DNA of 64,000 nucleotides from Blastococcus sp. LR1 (GTDB taxonomy: Bacteria > Actinomycetota > Actinomycetes > Mycobacteriales > Geodermatophilaceae). The stretch spans positions 124,001 to 188,000 of the forward strand of contig NZ_JAIUJY010000005.1 in the NCBI RefSeq assembly GCF_020166105.1. The letters are read 5' to 3'. A program made the position numbers and the translations under genes. Shown piece after piece: positions 1-8,143 of this stretch; positions within the stretch are counted from its first letter, which is position 1, and the number at the start of each line of letters is the position of its first letter. The notes beneath the pieces are model-generated. The model was not told where the DNA came from. It worked only from the letters and a program-made list of their open reading frames with translations, and made no database searches.

Positions 1-1221
1 CGGGACGGCCGGCCGGTCACCGAGGGGGAGCCGGACTGGACGGGGCTCGTGCCGCGACGCCGCGAGGTCATCCCGGTGCGGCACGAGGGCACCGTGATCG
101 CCGTCCTGGCCAAGGACACCAACCTGGCGGTCACCCGCTCGCCGTCGACGCTGGAGCTCACCTACCTCGACATCGCCGCCGACCTCTGCCTGATGATCTC
201 CGCCGGCTCCTTCCCGCCCGCGAAGCTGCAGGACGCCGAGATGGGGCCGCGGGTGGGCGACGGCCTGCTGCGGCTCGATGCCGCCGGCGCGGTCACGTAC
301 GCCAGCCCCAACGCCGTCTCGGCCTACCGGCGGATCGGCGTGACCTCCGACCTCGCGGGTGCGCCGCTCGCCGACGTCACCTGCCGGGCCGTGACCGACC
401 GGGTGTCGGGGGAAGCGGCCGCGGCGGCCGTCTCCGCCGCCGTGGCGGGCCGGTATCCCGACCCGATCGACGTCGAGGCGGCCAGCGCCACGCTGCTGCT
501 GCGGGCGCTGCCGCTGCTGGGGCCCGACGGCCAGCCCGGCGCCCTGGTGCTGGTCCGGGACGTCACCGACGTGCGGCGCAGGGACAGGGCGCTGCTGACC
601 AAGGACGCGACGATCCGCGAGATCCACCATCGCGTGAAGAACAACCTGCAGACGGTCGCGGCCCTGCTGCGGCTGCAGGCCCGGCGGATGACCGAGCCCG
701 CGGCCCGGGCGGCCCTGGAGGAGTCGGTGCGCCGGGTGGCCTCGATCGCGGTGGTGCACGAGACGCTGGCCGGCAGCCGGGAGGACGTCGTCGACGTCGA
801 CGACGTGCTCGACCAGGTGCTGCCCATGCTCGGCGACCTGACATCGATCGGACCGGCCGCCCGTACGCGGCGCACCGGCTCGTTCGGTGAGCTGCCCGCG
901 GTCGCGGCGACCCCGCTGGTGCTGGCGGTGACCGAGCTCCTGCACAACGCCGCGGAGCACGCGTTCGCCGACGGTGAGCCCGGCGTCATCGAGCTGGTCG
1001 CCGAGCGCACCGGCGACGACCTGGTCGTGCGCGTGCGCGACGACGGCCGCGGACTGCCCCAGGACTTCGATCCGGCGGCCAGCGACGGGCTGGGGCTGCA
1101 GATCGTGCGCACCCTGGTGACCAGCGAACTCGGCGGCACGCTCGCGATGGGCTCACCGGAGGGTGCGCAGGGAACCGAGGTCGTGCTCGCGCTGCCGGGG
1201 GCGGGTCTGCCGCGCCGCTAG
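1..1221 (+). CDS. pdtaS: Sensor histidine kinase, PdtaS-like (5' end outside window)
   Basis: The reading frame is open from base 1, so the gene starts upstream and only its last 406 codons are present; the GTG at 49 is internal. The visible part holds the end of an N-terminal GAF-like sensor domain, a PAS-like segment (about nt 240-580), and a HisKA_2 dimerisation helix with the EIHHRVKNNLQ motif near nt 619-650 that carries the phospho-acceptor His. It ends in an HATPase_c domain (LLHNAAEHA, then DDGRGLP). This layout is typical of actinobacterial PdtaS, a soluble kinase that phosphorylates an ANTAR-type RNA-binding regulator (PdtaR). Convergent pairing with whiB1 matches the M. tuberculosis order. 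The regulator partner is not in the window. Confidence 0.85.
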   Translation, partial: RDGRPVTEGEPDWTGLVPRRREVIPVRHEGTVIAVLAKDTNLAVTRSPSTLELTYLDIAADLCLMISAGSFPPAKLQDAEMGPRVGDGLLRLDAAGAVTYASPNAVSAYRRIGVTSDLAGAPLADVTCRAVTDRVSGEAAAAAVSAAVAGRYPDPIDVEAASATLLLRALPLLGPDGQPGALVLVRDVTDVRRRDRALLTKDATIREIHHRVKNNLQTVAALLRLQARRMTEPAARAALEESVRRVASIAVVHETLAGSREDVVDVDDVLDQVLPMLGDLTSIGPAARTRRTGSFGELPAVAATPLVLAVTELLHNAAEHAFADGEPGVIELVAERTGDDLVVRVRDDGRGLPQDFDPAASDGLGLQIVRTLVTSELGGTLAMGSPEGAQGTEVVLALPGAGLPRR

Positions 1222-1237
1222 ACCCGGGACAAGCGCC

Positions 1238-1269
1238 GAGGCCGGCCCGGGAGTTCCCGGACCGGCCTC
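1238..1269 (+). terminator. Terminator hairpin after pdtaS
   Basis: A 15-bp stem (1238-1252 with 1255-1269) has one C/A mismatch and a 2-nt loop. It lies 17 nt after the pdtaS stop and has no T-run, which is common in high-GC actinobacteria. Confidence 0.6.
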
Positions 1270-1300
1270 GAGGCGGTCAGTGCGATCGCTGTGGTGCGGT

Positions 1301-1325
1301 GGGCGCCGGAAGTTTCCCGGCGCCC
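1301..1325 (-). terminator. Terminator hairpin after whiB1
   Basis: A perfect 9-bp stem (GGGCGCCGG at 1301-1309 with 1317-1325) and a 7-nt loop lie 15 nt beyond the whiB1 stop on the minus strand. Confidence 0.5.
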
Positions 1326-1339
1326 CGTCGTGCCGGATG

Positions 1340-1591
1340 TCAGGCGGTGCGGACCCGGGTGCGAGCCTGACGGCGCTTCAGCGCGCGTCGCTCGTCCTCG
1401 GAGAGACCGCCCCAGACGCCGGAGTCCTGGCCCGAGCGGAGAGCCCAGTCCAGGCACGACTGCACCACCGGGCAGCGCTGGCACACGGCCTTGGCCTGCT
1501 CGATCTGGCCGATTGCCGGGCCGGTCGTCCCGATCGGGAAGAACAGCTCCGGATCCTCGTCCCGGCAGAGCGCGCGGTGGCGCCAGTCCAT
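1340..1591 (-). CDS. whiB1: WhiB-family iron-sulfur regulator (WhiB1)
   Basis: An 83-residue protein with the four cluster-ligating cysteines C9, C37, C40 and C46, the GVWGG turn at 58-62, and a basic C-terminus (KRRQARTRVRT) that binds DNA. The length and the short C-terminus fit the WhiB1/WblE group, an essential nitric-oxide-sensitive [4Fe-4S] regulator that partners the principal sigma factor. The start ATG has a GAGGAG ribosome site about 10 nt upstream. The position next to pdtaS matches M. tuberculosis. A long upstream region with a CRP-like palindrome suggests complex control. Confidence 0.92.
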   Translation of the reverse strand: MDWRHRALCRDEDPELFFPIGTTGPAIGQIEQAKAVCQRCPVVQSCLDWALRSGQDSGVWGGLSEDERRALKRRQARTRVRTA

Positions 1592-1869
1592 GGCTTCGTA
1601 CTCCTCGATGTCGTCTACGGTTGGGGTTGCTTCAGTCGCTTGCGTGGTCCGCCTCGCCGGGCCGACACCGGTTACCCAGCGCCTTGGCGGCAGCGACTGC
1701 CTGCTGTGTTACTGGCAGGTTGCGTTCCTCCAGCGATGTTTTCACGGGAAAGTCGCAAGTCAAGGGAATCAACCCCACCCCGGACCCCCGCGTGAGCAAC
1801 CTCACCACGAGCGTGATAGGCCCGCCACTCGGCGGAGGGACCGCGCCGACGTGACGCTCGAGGGCGTGC
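1592..1869 (-). promoter_or_regulatory. whiB1 upstream region (278 nt, no gene)
   Basis: This gap holds no convincing gene. On the minus strand it carries a possible promoter, TTGACT (1763-1758) then 17 nt then AACATC (1740-1735), and an inverted repeat CCTGC/GCAGG at about 1701-1720 in the predicted leader. Further upstream is the CRP-like palindrome at 1791-1806. The promoter boxes are weak matches and are inferred. Confidence 0.35.
1791..1806. promoter_or_regulatory. CRP-like palindrome upstream of whiB1
   Basis: GTGA (1792-1795), six bases, then TCAC (1802-1805) matches the core of the CRP/Rv3676 operator TGTGA-N6-TCACA, although the outer T/A positions differ. In M. tuberculosis whiB1 is controlled by the cAMP receptor protein through sites upstream of its promoter. 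Function here is inferred from sequence and that precedent. Confidence 0.4.
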
Positions 1870-2895
1870 TCAGGCCACGACGCGCAGGGCGGCCGGGACG
1901 TCCGTGATGCGCACGCCGGTCGCCGTCCCGAGGTGCTCGCCGTCGACCTGCCAGCCCTGGGGCCGTGCGGCGGTCAGCGACAGCGAGGGCAGGTCGTGCC
2001 AGCGGTGCAGCCCCTTGCCCCGCAGATCGGGCTCGGGGGACATCGTCTGGCGCAGCGCCCGCAGCATCCGGCTGGTGCTGGTGCGGCCGAGCGCGAAGAC
2101 GTCCAGGCCGGTGTCGAACGAGGCCTGGGGAGTCGGGTTCACCGGCCGGTCGCCCAGGTAGGTCCAGGGGCTGACGTTGGAGACCAGGCAGAGGAACAGC
2201 TCCTCGACCGCCGGCTCTCCGGGCACCTGCAGCGTCATGGCCGGACGTCGGCGGTCGCGGCCGAACAGGAACGTCTTGGTGGCCTCCCGCACGTAGAGGG
2301 CGCCGGTCGACTTCCGGCCCTGCGCCCGGCGGGCCTCCACGCGGGCGATCACCTCGGCGTCGAACCCGAAGCCGGCGGCGAAGACGAACCAGCGGGGCGC
2401 GGTCCAGTCGCCGTCCGCCCGGTCCGCGTCGGCCTCGGCGACCGCCTCGGCCGCTCCCGGGGCCACCCCGGTGACGGCGGCCGTGCTGGTGCCCGTGGCG
2501 GTGATCGTGCCGAGCGAGACCGGACGCGTCCGGCCGGCGCGCAGCGAGGCGATGATCTCCGCAGTCGCCTCCACCGGGTCGCGGGAGCGCCCCAGGGCCC
2601 GGGAGAAGACGTTCGTCGAGCCTCCGGGCACGACCGCGAGCGTGGGCAGCCCCGGACGGGGCCCGCCCTCGAGCAGGCCGTTGACCAGCTCGTTCACGGT
2701 ACCGTCGCCGCCGACGGAGACCACCACGTCGACGCCGTCGGCGGCGGCGCGGGCACCGAGCTCACGGGCATGGCCCCGGTGCTCGGTCTCGGCGATGTCG
2801 AGCTTGAGCTCGCTGGCGAGGGCGCCGACCAGGACGTCCCGCATCTTCGCGGAGGTGGTGGTCGCCGCCGGGTTGACCACCACGAGCGCGCGCAT
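1870..2895 (-). CDS. Diacylglycerol kinase family lipid kinase
   Basis: A 341-residue protein of the DagK/YegS/BmrU fold. The N-terminus VVNPAA is the usual first strand, GGDGT (62-66) is the nucleotide-binding loop, and PGGSTNVF (90-97) is the second conserved segment. Family members phosphorylate diacylglycerol or related lipids at the cytoplasmic membrane face. Residues 147-163 form a family-atypical acidic/Ala-rich insert. The ATG start is preceded by a TAGCCT box six bases upstream, which suggests leaderless transcription. The exact lipid substrate cannot be told from sequence. Confidence 0.85.
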   Translation of the reverse strand: MRALVVVNPAATTTSAKMRDVLVGALASELKLDIAETEHRGHARELGARAAADGVDVVVSVGGDGTVNELVNGLLEGGPRPGLPTLAVVPGGSTNVFSRALGRSRDPVEATAEIIASLRAGRTRPVSLGTITATGTSTAAVTGVAPGAAEAVAEADADRADGDWTAPRWFVFAAGFGFDAEVIARVEARRAQGRKSTGALYVREATKTFLFGRDRRRPAMTLQVPGEPAVEELFLCLVSNVSPWTYLGDRPVNPTPQASFDTGLDVFALGRTSTSRMLRALRQTMSPEPDLRGKGLHRWHDLPSLSLTAARPQGWQVDGEHLGTATGVRITDVPAALRVVA

Positions 2896-2901
2896 ACCGC
2901 C

Positions 2902-2907
2902 AGGCTA
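2902..2907 (-). promoter_or_regulatory. -10 box (TAGCCT) for the lipid kinase gene
   Basis: TAGCCT reads on the minus strand, with 6 nt to the ATG at 2895. The spacing fits a leaderless mRNA. Confidence 0.5.
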
Positions 2908-2940
2908 CTGAGCGCGGACCTGCCAGCGAGGACCGCCGCG

Positions 2941-2946
2941 TAATCT
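2941..2946 (+). promoter_or_regulatory. -10 box (TAATCT) for the 2953 gene
   Basis: TAATCT lies 6 nt before the GTG at 2953, with no Shine-Dalgarno sequence, which fits a leaderless mRNA. Confidence 0.55.
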
Positions 2947-2952
2947 CGGGCC

Positions 2953-3435
2953 GTGACCGAGGACCGGAGTGCGCCGTCCCAGCCGCCTCGCCGGCTGGCC
3001 GACCGGCTGTTCGGCGCCGCCGCCGCCGAGCCCGCGCCCCGGCCCCCGCGCTCGGGGCCCGAGGCGCCGCCGTCGCTCCGCCGGGCCGCCCTCGCGGTCG
3101 CCGTCGAGGCCGCCGCCTTCGCCCTCGGCGCTCTGGTCCTGCTCTACCTGACCCTGACCGGCAACGCCGACAGCATCGCGCGCGCCCTGGCGGAGGTCGT
3201 GCTCGCCTCGCTCGCCGCCGCCGTCCTCGGTGCCGGCGCGCTGGGCCTCCGGCGGGTGGCGGGCTGGGCCCGCGGCCCGGTGATCGCGTTCCAGCTGTGC
3301 CTCGCGCTGGTCGGCTTCACGTTCGCGTTCTCGGCCCAGATGCCGCTGATCGGCCTGCCGATCCTGGCCCTCGTGGTGGCGGTGCTCTACCTGCTGGCGA
3401 CGCCCGAGTCCCGGTTGGCCTACGTCGACCGCTGA
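2953..3435 (+). CDS. Four-helix membrane protein of unknown function
   Basis: A 160-residue protein. The first 42 residues are Pro/Ala/Arg-rich and likely cytoplasmic. Four hydrophobic segments follow at about 46-68, 78-98, 108-127 and 132-149. I do not recognise a family with certainty. Its GTG start is supported by the TAATCT box six bases upstream. It is transcribed divergently from the lipid kinase gene, and its end nearly abuts the convergent phosphatase gene (11-nt gap). Confidence 0.7.
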   Translation: MTEDRSAPSQPPRRLADRLFGAAAAEPAPRPPRSGPEAPPSLRRAALAVAVEAAAFALGALVLLYLTLTGNADSIARALAEVVLASLAAAVLGAGALGLRRVAGWARGPVIAFQLCLALVGFTFAFSAQMPLIGLPILALVVAVLYLLATPESRLAYVDR

Positions 3436-3446
3436 GGTGGCAGGGC

Positions 3447-4229
3447 TCAGATCAGGTCGATGACGTCGGCGATCGAGTCCAGCACCCGGCTCGGCCGGAA
3501 CGGGAAGCGGCTGACCTCGTCGGCCGCGGTGGACCCGGACAGCACCAGCACTGTCTCAAGACCTGCCTCGATGCCGGCGACGACGTCGGTGTCCATCCGG
3601 TCGCCCACCATGATCGTGGACTCGGAGTGCGCCTCGATCCGGTTCATCGCGCTGCGGAACATCATCGGGTTCGGCTTGCCGACGAAGTAGGGCTTCGCGC
3701 CGGTCGCCGCGGTGATCATCGCCGCGACCGAGCCCGTGGCCGGCAGCGGGCCCTCGTTCGACGGGCCGGTGACGTCCGGGTTGGTCGCGATGAACCGGGC
3801 GCCGTTGCCCACGAGCCGGATCGCCCGCGTGATGGCCTCGAACGAGTAGGTGCGGGTCTCGCCGAGGACGACGTAGTCCGGGTCGGTGTCGGTGAGCGTG
3901 TAGCCGGCCTCGTACAGCGCCGTCGTCAGGCCCGCCTCGCCGATGACATAGGCGGAGCCCCCGGGCAGCTGCGAGCTGAGGAAGTCCGCCGTCGCCAGGG
4001 CGGAGGTGAAGATCGCCTCCTCGGGGACCTGCAGGCCGCCGCGGGCGAGCCGGGCGGCGAGGTCCCGCGGGGTGAAGATCGAATTGTTGGTCAGCACCAG
4101 GAACCGGCGGCGGCGCTCGACGAGCCGGTCCAGGAACTCCTTGGCGCCCGGGAGGGCGTGGCCCTCGTGGACCAGGACGCCGTCCATGTCGGTGAGCCAG
4201 CACTCGATCGGCCCGCGCTCGGTGGTCAC
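3447..4229 (-). CDS. HAD-superfamily IIA phosphatase (NagD-like)
   Basis: A 260-residue protein with the order of HAD-IIA phosphatases: DMDGVL (D14 nucleophile, D16 acid/base), the LTNNS loop, VGKPNP carrying the lysine, and VGDRMDTD for metal binding. The family dephosphorylates small sugar or nucleoside phosphates; the substrate here is unknown. The frame stays open to GTG 4271, but I chose GTG 4229 because a TAGCGT box lies 7 nt before it and homology starts there. A 42-nt gap separates it from the acetyltransferase gene upstream. Confidence 0.85.
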   Translation of the reverse strand: MTTERGPIECWLTDMDGVLVHEGHALPGAKEFLDRLVERRRRFLVLTNNSIFTPRDLAARLARGGLQVPEEAIFTSALATADFLSSQLPGGSAYVIGEAGLTTALYEAGYTLTDTDPDYVVLGETRTYSFEAITRAIRLVGNGARFIATNPDVTGPSNEGPLPATGSVAAMITAATGAKPYFVGKPNPMMFRSAMNRIEAHSESTIMVGDRMDTDVVAGIEAGLETVLVLSGSTAADEVSRFPFRPSRVLDSIADVIDLI

Positions 4230-4236
4230 GGCGTCC

Positions 4237-4242
4237 ACGCTA
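4237..4242 (-). promoter_or_regulatory. -10 box (TAGCGT) for the HAD phosphatase gene
   Basis: TAGCGT reads on the minus strand, 7 nt before GTG 4229. It decides between the alternative starts of the phosphatase gene. Confidence 0.5.
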
Positions 4243-4271
4243 GTGCCGGATCGGGGTTGCGCGGCGCGCAC

Positions 4272-4751
4272 TCAGCGGGGCACCGAGAAGTTCGCCAGCG
4301 CGTCATCCGTCAGACGGAAGACCGTCGACCCCTTCATCGGGACCGCACCCGCCGCCTCGTAGAACTCGATCGACGGCGTGTTCCAGTCCAGGACCGACCA
4401 CTCCAGCCGGGAGTAGCCGCGTTCGACGCAGACGCCGGCGAGCGCGCCGAGCAGGGCCCGGCCCAGGCCGCGGCCGCGGTGCTGCGGCTGGACGTAGAGG
4501 TCCTCGAGGTAGATGCCGTGGGTGCCGCGCCAGGTGGAGAAGTTGAGGAACCACAGCGCGATGCCGACGACCTCGCCGTCGAGCTCGGCGACGTGCCCGA
4601 AGAGGGCGGGGGCGTCGCCGAAGAGGCTGTCGGTGAGCTGCTGCTCGGTCAGGCGCACCTCGTGCGGCGACGCCTTCTGGTGGTCGGCGAGCTCGCGCAC
4701 CAGGCCGACGACGGCGGGCACGTCCTGGGGCCGGATGGCGCGGACGGTCAT
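4272..4751 (-). CDS. GNAT acetyltransferase, diamine acetyltransferase-like
   Basis: A 159-residue GNAT protein. The acetyl-CoA loop QPQHRGRGLG is at 88-97 and a catalytic-type Tyr at 131 (EFYEAAGA). The segments FLNFSTWRGTHGIYLEDLYV and LEWSVLDWNTPSIEFY resemble the spermidine/spermine N1-acetyltransferase (SSAT) group, which acetylates polyamines or thialysine; the substrate is not proven. The start overlaps the pssA stop as ATGA (4748-4751), so it is co-translated with the phospholipid genes psd-pssA. Confidence 0.82.
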   Translation of the reverse strand: MTVRAIRPQDVPAVVGLVRELADHQKASPHEVRLTEQQLTDSLFGDAPALFGHVAELDGEVVGIALWFLNFSTWRGTHGIYLEDLYVQPQHRGRGLGRALLGALAGVCVERGYSRLEWSVLDWNTPSIEFYEAAGAVPMKGSTVFRLTDDALANFSVPR

Positions 4752-5575
4752 GACAGGGCCTCCCGGAGGCGGGCCGGCACCAGCTTCGCCAGCGGCGCGA
4801 ACACCGGCACCAGCACGGGCGCGAAGAGGTAGCCGTAGGCGAGCACGCAGCCGGTGACGACGGGGGCGATCGCGAACCCGATCACCAGCAGCACCGCCCC
4901 CGCGACGAGGCCGTAGGGGCGGCCGCTCTTGGGGCTCACCAGCGAACGGAACGAGCGGAAGCGGACCGTGCTGACCATCAGCAGCGCGGGGACGGCGACG
5001 ATCAGCAGCACCCAGAGCCGGTCGCGGCCCTGCATGTCGTCACCGAAGGCGAAGACCGACGCCAGGACGACGCCGGCGGCGCCCGGGCTGGGCATGCCGA
5101 TGAAGTACCGCTTGTCCGCCGTCGGGTCGATCGTGGTGTTGAACCGCGCCAGCCGGATCGCCGCGCAGGCCACCCACAGGAAGCAGACGACCCAGCCCAG
5201 GGGATCCCAGCCGTCCTTGCCCTCGGAGAACAGCGTGAAGGCCAGGAGCGCGGGCGCCAGCCCGAACGAGACGAGGTCGGCGAGCGAGTCGAACTGAAGA
5301 CCGAACGGCGTCACCGCGCCGACCAGCCGGGCGACGGCGCCGTCGGTGATGTCGAAGACGACGGACAGCCCGATGAGGATGGCGGCGAGATCGTGGTCGC
5401 CCCGGATCGACACCAGGATCGCGAAGAATCCGCAGAACATGTTGGCGAGCGTGAAGAGGCTGGGCAGGGTCGCCAGGGCCCGGCGCCGGCTGCCCCGGAC
5501 CGAGCCCCGGACGAACTCGACGGTGGCGGTGCGGCGGGTCTGCGGGGGGCGCTGACCGGACGCGGAACTGGGCAC
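4748..5575 (-). CDS. pssA: CDP-diacylglycerol-serine O-phosphatidyltransferase
   Basis: A 275-residue membrane enzyme that makes phosphatidylserine from CDP-diacylglycerol and serine. The CDP-alcohol phosphotransferase motif is complete: D75, D78-G79, A82-R83, G92, D96 and D100. Several membrane segments follow. The frame is open further upstream, but GTG 5575 is preferred: it has a GAGGAG ribosome site 7 nt before it and begins just after the psd stop at 5587. It lies between psd and the acetyltransferase gene in one operon, and Psd converts its product to phosphatidylethanolamine. Confidence 0.92.
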   Translation of the reverse strand: MPSSASGQRPPQTRRTATVEFVRGSVRGSRRRALATLPSLFTLANMFCGFFAILVSIRGDHDLAAILIGLSVVFDITDGAVARLVGAVTPFGLQFDSLADLVSFGLAPALLAFTLFSEGKDGWDPLGWVVCFLWVACAAIRLARFNTTIDPTADKRYFIGMPSPGAAGVVLASVFAFGDDMQGRDRLWVLLIVAVPALLMVSTVRFRSFRSLVSPKSGRPYGLVAGAVLLVIGFAIAPVVTGCVLAYGYLFAPVLVPVFAPLAKLVPARLREALS

Positions 5576-5586
5576 GCCGATGCTCC

Positions 5587-6249
5587 TCAGCCGGCGGGCC
5601 AGCGGGCGATGACGGTCTCGCCGCCGCGCACGCGCTGCCCCTTGGTCACGGTGATCGCGCACTCCGGTGGCAGGAACACGTCCATCCGGGAGCCGAACTT
5701 CATCAGGCCCATCCGCTCACCGGTGGCCAGCGTCTGCCCGACGCCGGTGCGGGTGACGATCCGGCGGGCCAGCACGCCGACGATCTGCCGGAACACCACG
5801 GTGCGGTCGCCGTCGCGCAACCACAGCTCGCTGCGCTCGTTCCGGTGCGCGGACTCCTTGCGGTAGGCGGCCAGGAAGCTGCCCTTGCGGTAGGAGCTCT
5901 CCACGACCTCGCCCCGGTAGGGGGAGCGGTTGACGTGCACGTCGACGACCGACAGGAAGACGCTCACCTGCTGCCAGTCGCCCTCGGGCGCGACGCCCTC
6001 CTGCGGCTCGCCGGACACCATCACGACGCCGTCGGCGGGGGAGAGGACCTCGTCGGGGCCGGCCGGGGTGGAGTCGCAGCGGCGGTCGGGGTCGCGGAAG
6101 AACAACGCCATGTAGGCGGAGAGGCCCAGGAACGGCCAGGCGGCCGCGCGCGCCCAGCGCCGGCCGGTGGCGCGGCCTCCAGCGGCGAGGAGAGCGGCAG
6201 GAGCCAGCGGTCCGGTGATGAAGGGCCAGCCGGCGGGGTCGATGCGCAT
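5587..6249 (-). CDS. psd: Phosphatidylserine decarboxylase proenzyme
   Basis: A 220-residue short (type II) decarboxylase that converts phosphatidylserine to phosphatidylethanolamine. The self-cleavage site is G186-S187 in the motif KFGSRMD; cleavage leaves a pyruvoyl group on the small alpha chain of 34 residues. The N-terminus has one or two membrane-associated helices. It is the first gene of psd-pssA-acetyltransferase. A TACGGT box lies 9 nt before the ATG. Confidence 0.93.
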   Translation of the reverse strand: MRIDPAGWPFITGPLAPAALLAAGGRATGRRWARAAAWPFLGLSAYMALFFRDPDRRCDSTPAGPDEVLSPADGVVMVSGEPQEGVAPEGDWQQVSVFLSVVDVHVNRSPYRGEVVESSYRKGSFLAAYRKESAHRNERSELWLRDGDRTVVFRQIVGVLARRIVTRTGVGQTLATGERMGLMKFGSRMDVFLPPECAITVTKGQRVRGGETVIARWPAG

Positions 6250-6258
6250 CGTCTGCAG

Positions 6259-6264
6259 ACCGTA
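6259..6264 (-). promoter_or_regulatory. -10 box (TACGGT) for psd
   Basis: TACGGT reads on the minus strand, 9 nt before the psd ATG, giving a leader of at most 2-3 nt. Confidence 0.45.
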
Positions 6265-6301
6265 CCGGCCGCGCCCCGAGTCGGTCCGGACGTCGTCTGG
6301 C

Positions 6302-7549
6302 TCAGGCAGGTCCCGAGGCGATCCCGGGGTCCGCCCCCTCCTCGGTGGCGCGCGCCCGGGGCGGGCCGCCGTACCAGTCGAGGCAGACCATCGTGGCGTC
6401 GTCGCGGAGGTCGCCGCCGGTCTCGTCGAGCACCGCCCGGCCGAGGGCGTGCACGACCTCCCGCGGGTGGAGGTCGGCGGTGTCGGCGAGGGCCTGGGCG
6501 ACGTCCAGGTTGACGGCGTTGCGCTCCTCCATGCCGTCGGTCAGGAAGATGACCCGATCGCCGGGCTCCAGCGGGAACGTCTGCACGTCGAAGGACTTGC
6601 CGGGCACGACGCCGGAGGGCGGGTCGACCCGCAGCTCGACCTCCTCCACCTTGCCGTCGCGCAGCCGCAGCGGGAGGACGTGCCCCGCGTTGACGACCCG
6701 CGCGGTGCCGGTCTGCAGGTCGATCCGCACCAGCTGACCGGTGACGAACTGCCCGGGATCGGCGTTCTCCAGCAGGGCGTCGTTGGCGTAGGTCGCCTGC
6801 TCGGCCAGATCCATGCCGCGGCGCCGGCCGTTGCGCAGGGCGCCGACCAGCAACGTGGCGAGGAGCGCGGCGGCCACCTGGTGGCCGACCGCGTCGGTGA
6901 TCGACACCTGCAGGCAGTCGCGGTCCAGCGTGTAGTCGAAGGTGTCTCCACCCACCGTGCTGGCCGGCTCCAGCCATCCGGCGAGCGTGAACTGGCCGGC
7001 CTCGCACGTGTAGGTCGCCGGGAGCAGCCGACGCTGGATCTCGGCGGCCAGAGCGAACTCGGTGGAGCGCTGACCCCACTCGAAGACGTCGGTGTGCCGT
7101 CGGGCGGCGATGACGACGTAGGCCAGCGCGTGCGCGGCGGTGCGGACGTCGGCGAGCTCCTTGGCCGACGGGCGCCGGGCCAGGTCCAGCTCGATGACGC
7201 CGATCACGTCACCGCGGTCGGTGACCGGCACGACCACCACGGCTCGGTCGCCGAACTCCCGCACGTCGGCCTCCTGCGTCCGCAGGACCTGCTCGTAGAC
7301 GGTGCCTGCCAGCGGGATCGTCTCGGCCTGCTCGACGCCCTGGCCGCGAGCGCCCTCGACCGCGGCGGCGGAGGTCAGCCGGACGACGGCCCGGCCGGTG
7401 AAATCGGCGATCAGCAGCGTCACGCCGCGGGCCTCGACCATCGCGCCGAGCGCCTCGGAGACAGCTTGCACGGCCTCGATGGGTGCTGCGTCCTCGACCT
7501 TCTGCAGCAGGGCTCCGACGTCGATCACGTAGTCCTCCGAGCCGCGCAT
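6302..7549 (-). CDS. GAF-domain PP2C phosphatase (SpoIIE/RsbU type)
   Basis: A 415-residue soluble protein. Residues about 15-165 form a GAF sensor domain and about 190-400 a SpoIIE-type PP2C phosphatase domain, including VGGDTFDY and the metal-binding aspartates of LTDGMEERN and RDDATMVCLD. Such proteins usually dephosphorylate anti-anti-sigma factors in partner-switching cascades. No anti-sigma kinase or STAS gene is nearby, so the partner is unknown. TAGGGT lies 6 nt before the ATG, which suggests a leaderless mRNA. Confidence 0.87.
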   Translation of the reverse strand: MRGSEDYVIDVGALLQKVEDAAPIEAVQAVSEALGAMVEARGVTLLIADFTGRAVVRLTSAAAVEGARGQGVEQAETIPLAGTVYEQVLRTQEADVREFGDRAVVVVPVTDRGDVIGVIELDLARRPSAKELADVRTAAHALAYVVIAARRHTDVFEWGQRSTEFALAAEIQRRLLPATYTCEAGQFTLAGWLEPASTVGGDTFDYTLDRDCLQVSITDAVGHQVAAALLATLLVGALRNGRRRGMDLAEQATYANDALLENADPGQFVTGQLVRIDLQTGTARVVNAGHVLPLRLRDGKVEEVELRVDPPSGVVPGKSFDVQTFPLEPGDRVIFLTDGMEERNAVNLDVAQALADTADLHPREVVHALGRAVLDETGGDLRDDATMVCLDWYGGPPRARATEEGADPGIASGPA

Positions 7550-7555
7550 GGCCAG

Positions 7556-7561
7556 ACCCTA
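7556..7561 (-). promoter_or_regulatory. -10 box (TAGGGT) for the SpoIIE-type phosphatase gene
   Basis: TAGGGT reads on the minus strand, 6 nt before the ATG at 7549. Confidence 0.5.
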
Positions 7562-7605
7562 GGCGCAGACGCGGCGTCGCCGGGGCGGGAGGTGTTCACG
7601 AGACG

Positions 7606-7642
7606 GCGCTGCCGGACCACCCACGGGGTGATCCGGCAGCGC
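7606..7642 (-). terminator. Long hairpin, second terminator after sodN
   Basis: A 17-bp stem (7606-7622 with 7626-7642) has one mismatch and a 3-nt loop. It follows directly on the two-stem element at 7643-7699, so sodN ends in two tandem structures. Confidence 0.6.
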
Positions 7643-7699
7643 GGCCCGTCCCGAGGCTCACCCCGAGTGTGCGAGGGGTGAGGAGGACGGGGTGTTTCT
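7643..7699 (-). terminator. Two-stem terminator element, copy D (after sodN)
   Basis: On the minus strand it begins right after the sodN TGA. The outer stem is 7645-7651 with 7685-7691. The inner stem is CTCACCCC/GGGGTGAG (7657-7664 with 7675-7682). The minus-strand loop is TCGCACACTC (7674-7665). It shares its loop and layout with copies A, B and C but lacks their CCGTTCCAG end. Confidence 0.6.
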
Positions 7700-8104
7700 T
7701 CAGGCGGCTGCCTTGGTCTCCCAGAAGATCTTGTCGATCTCGGCGATGTAGTCGAGCAGCTTCTGGCCCTCGGCGGGGTCCATGCTGCCCTTGCCGCCGG
7801 CGGCACCGGCCTGCTTGGTGGCCTTGTTGAACAGCTCGTGCAGGTGCGGGTACTTCTCGAAGTGCGGGGGCTTGAAGTAGTCGGTCCACAGCACCCACAG
7901 GTGGTGCTTGACCAGGTCGGAGCGCTGCTCCTTGATCAGGACGGCGCGCATCTTGAAGACCTCGTCGTCGCTGGCCTGGTACTTCTCCTGGATGGCCTTG
8001 ACCGACTCGGCTTCGATGCGGGCCTGGGCGGGGTCGTACACGCCGCAGGGGAGGTCGCAGTGCGCGGTGGCCTCCACGGCGGAGAACATGCGGGTGAGAC
8101 GCAT
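7700..8104 (-). CDS. sodN: Nickel superoxide dismutase
   Basis: A 134-residue precursor. The first 14 residues form a propeptide; maturation exposes His15 of the nickel hook HCDLPCGVY (15-23), whose His amine/imidazole and Cys16/Cys20 thiolates bind nickel. The rest is the four-helix bundle of the hexameric enzyme that dismutates superoxide. The processing protease gene sodX is divergent, 51 nt away. The start has a GGAGG ribosome site, and a promoter (CTGTCC-N17-TAGGGT) is visible in the shared gap. Confidence 0.96.
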   Translation of the reverse strand: MRLTRMFSAVEATAHCDLPCGVYDPAQARIEAESVKAIQEKYQASDDEVFKMRAVLIKEQRSDLVKHHLWVLWTDYFKPPHFEKYPHLHELFNKATKQAGAAGGKGSMDPAEGQKLLDYIAEIDKIFWETKAAA

Positions 8105-8143
8105 GGAGATGCCTCCGGGGTTCGTGGGGTTGTGTCGTCTGCG

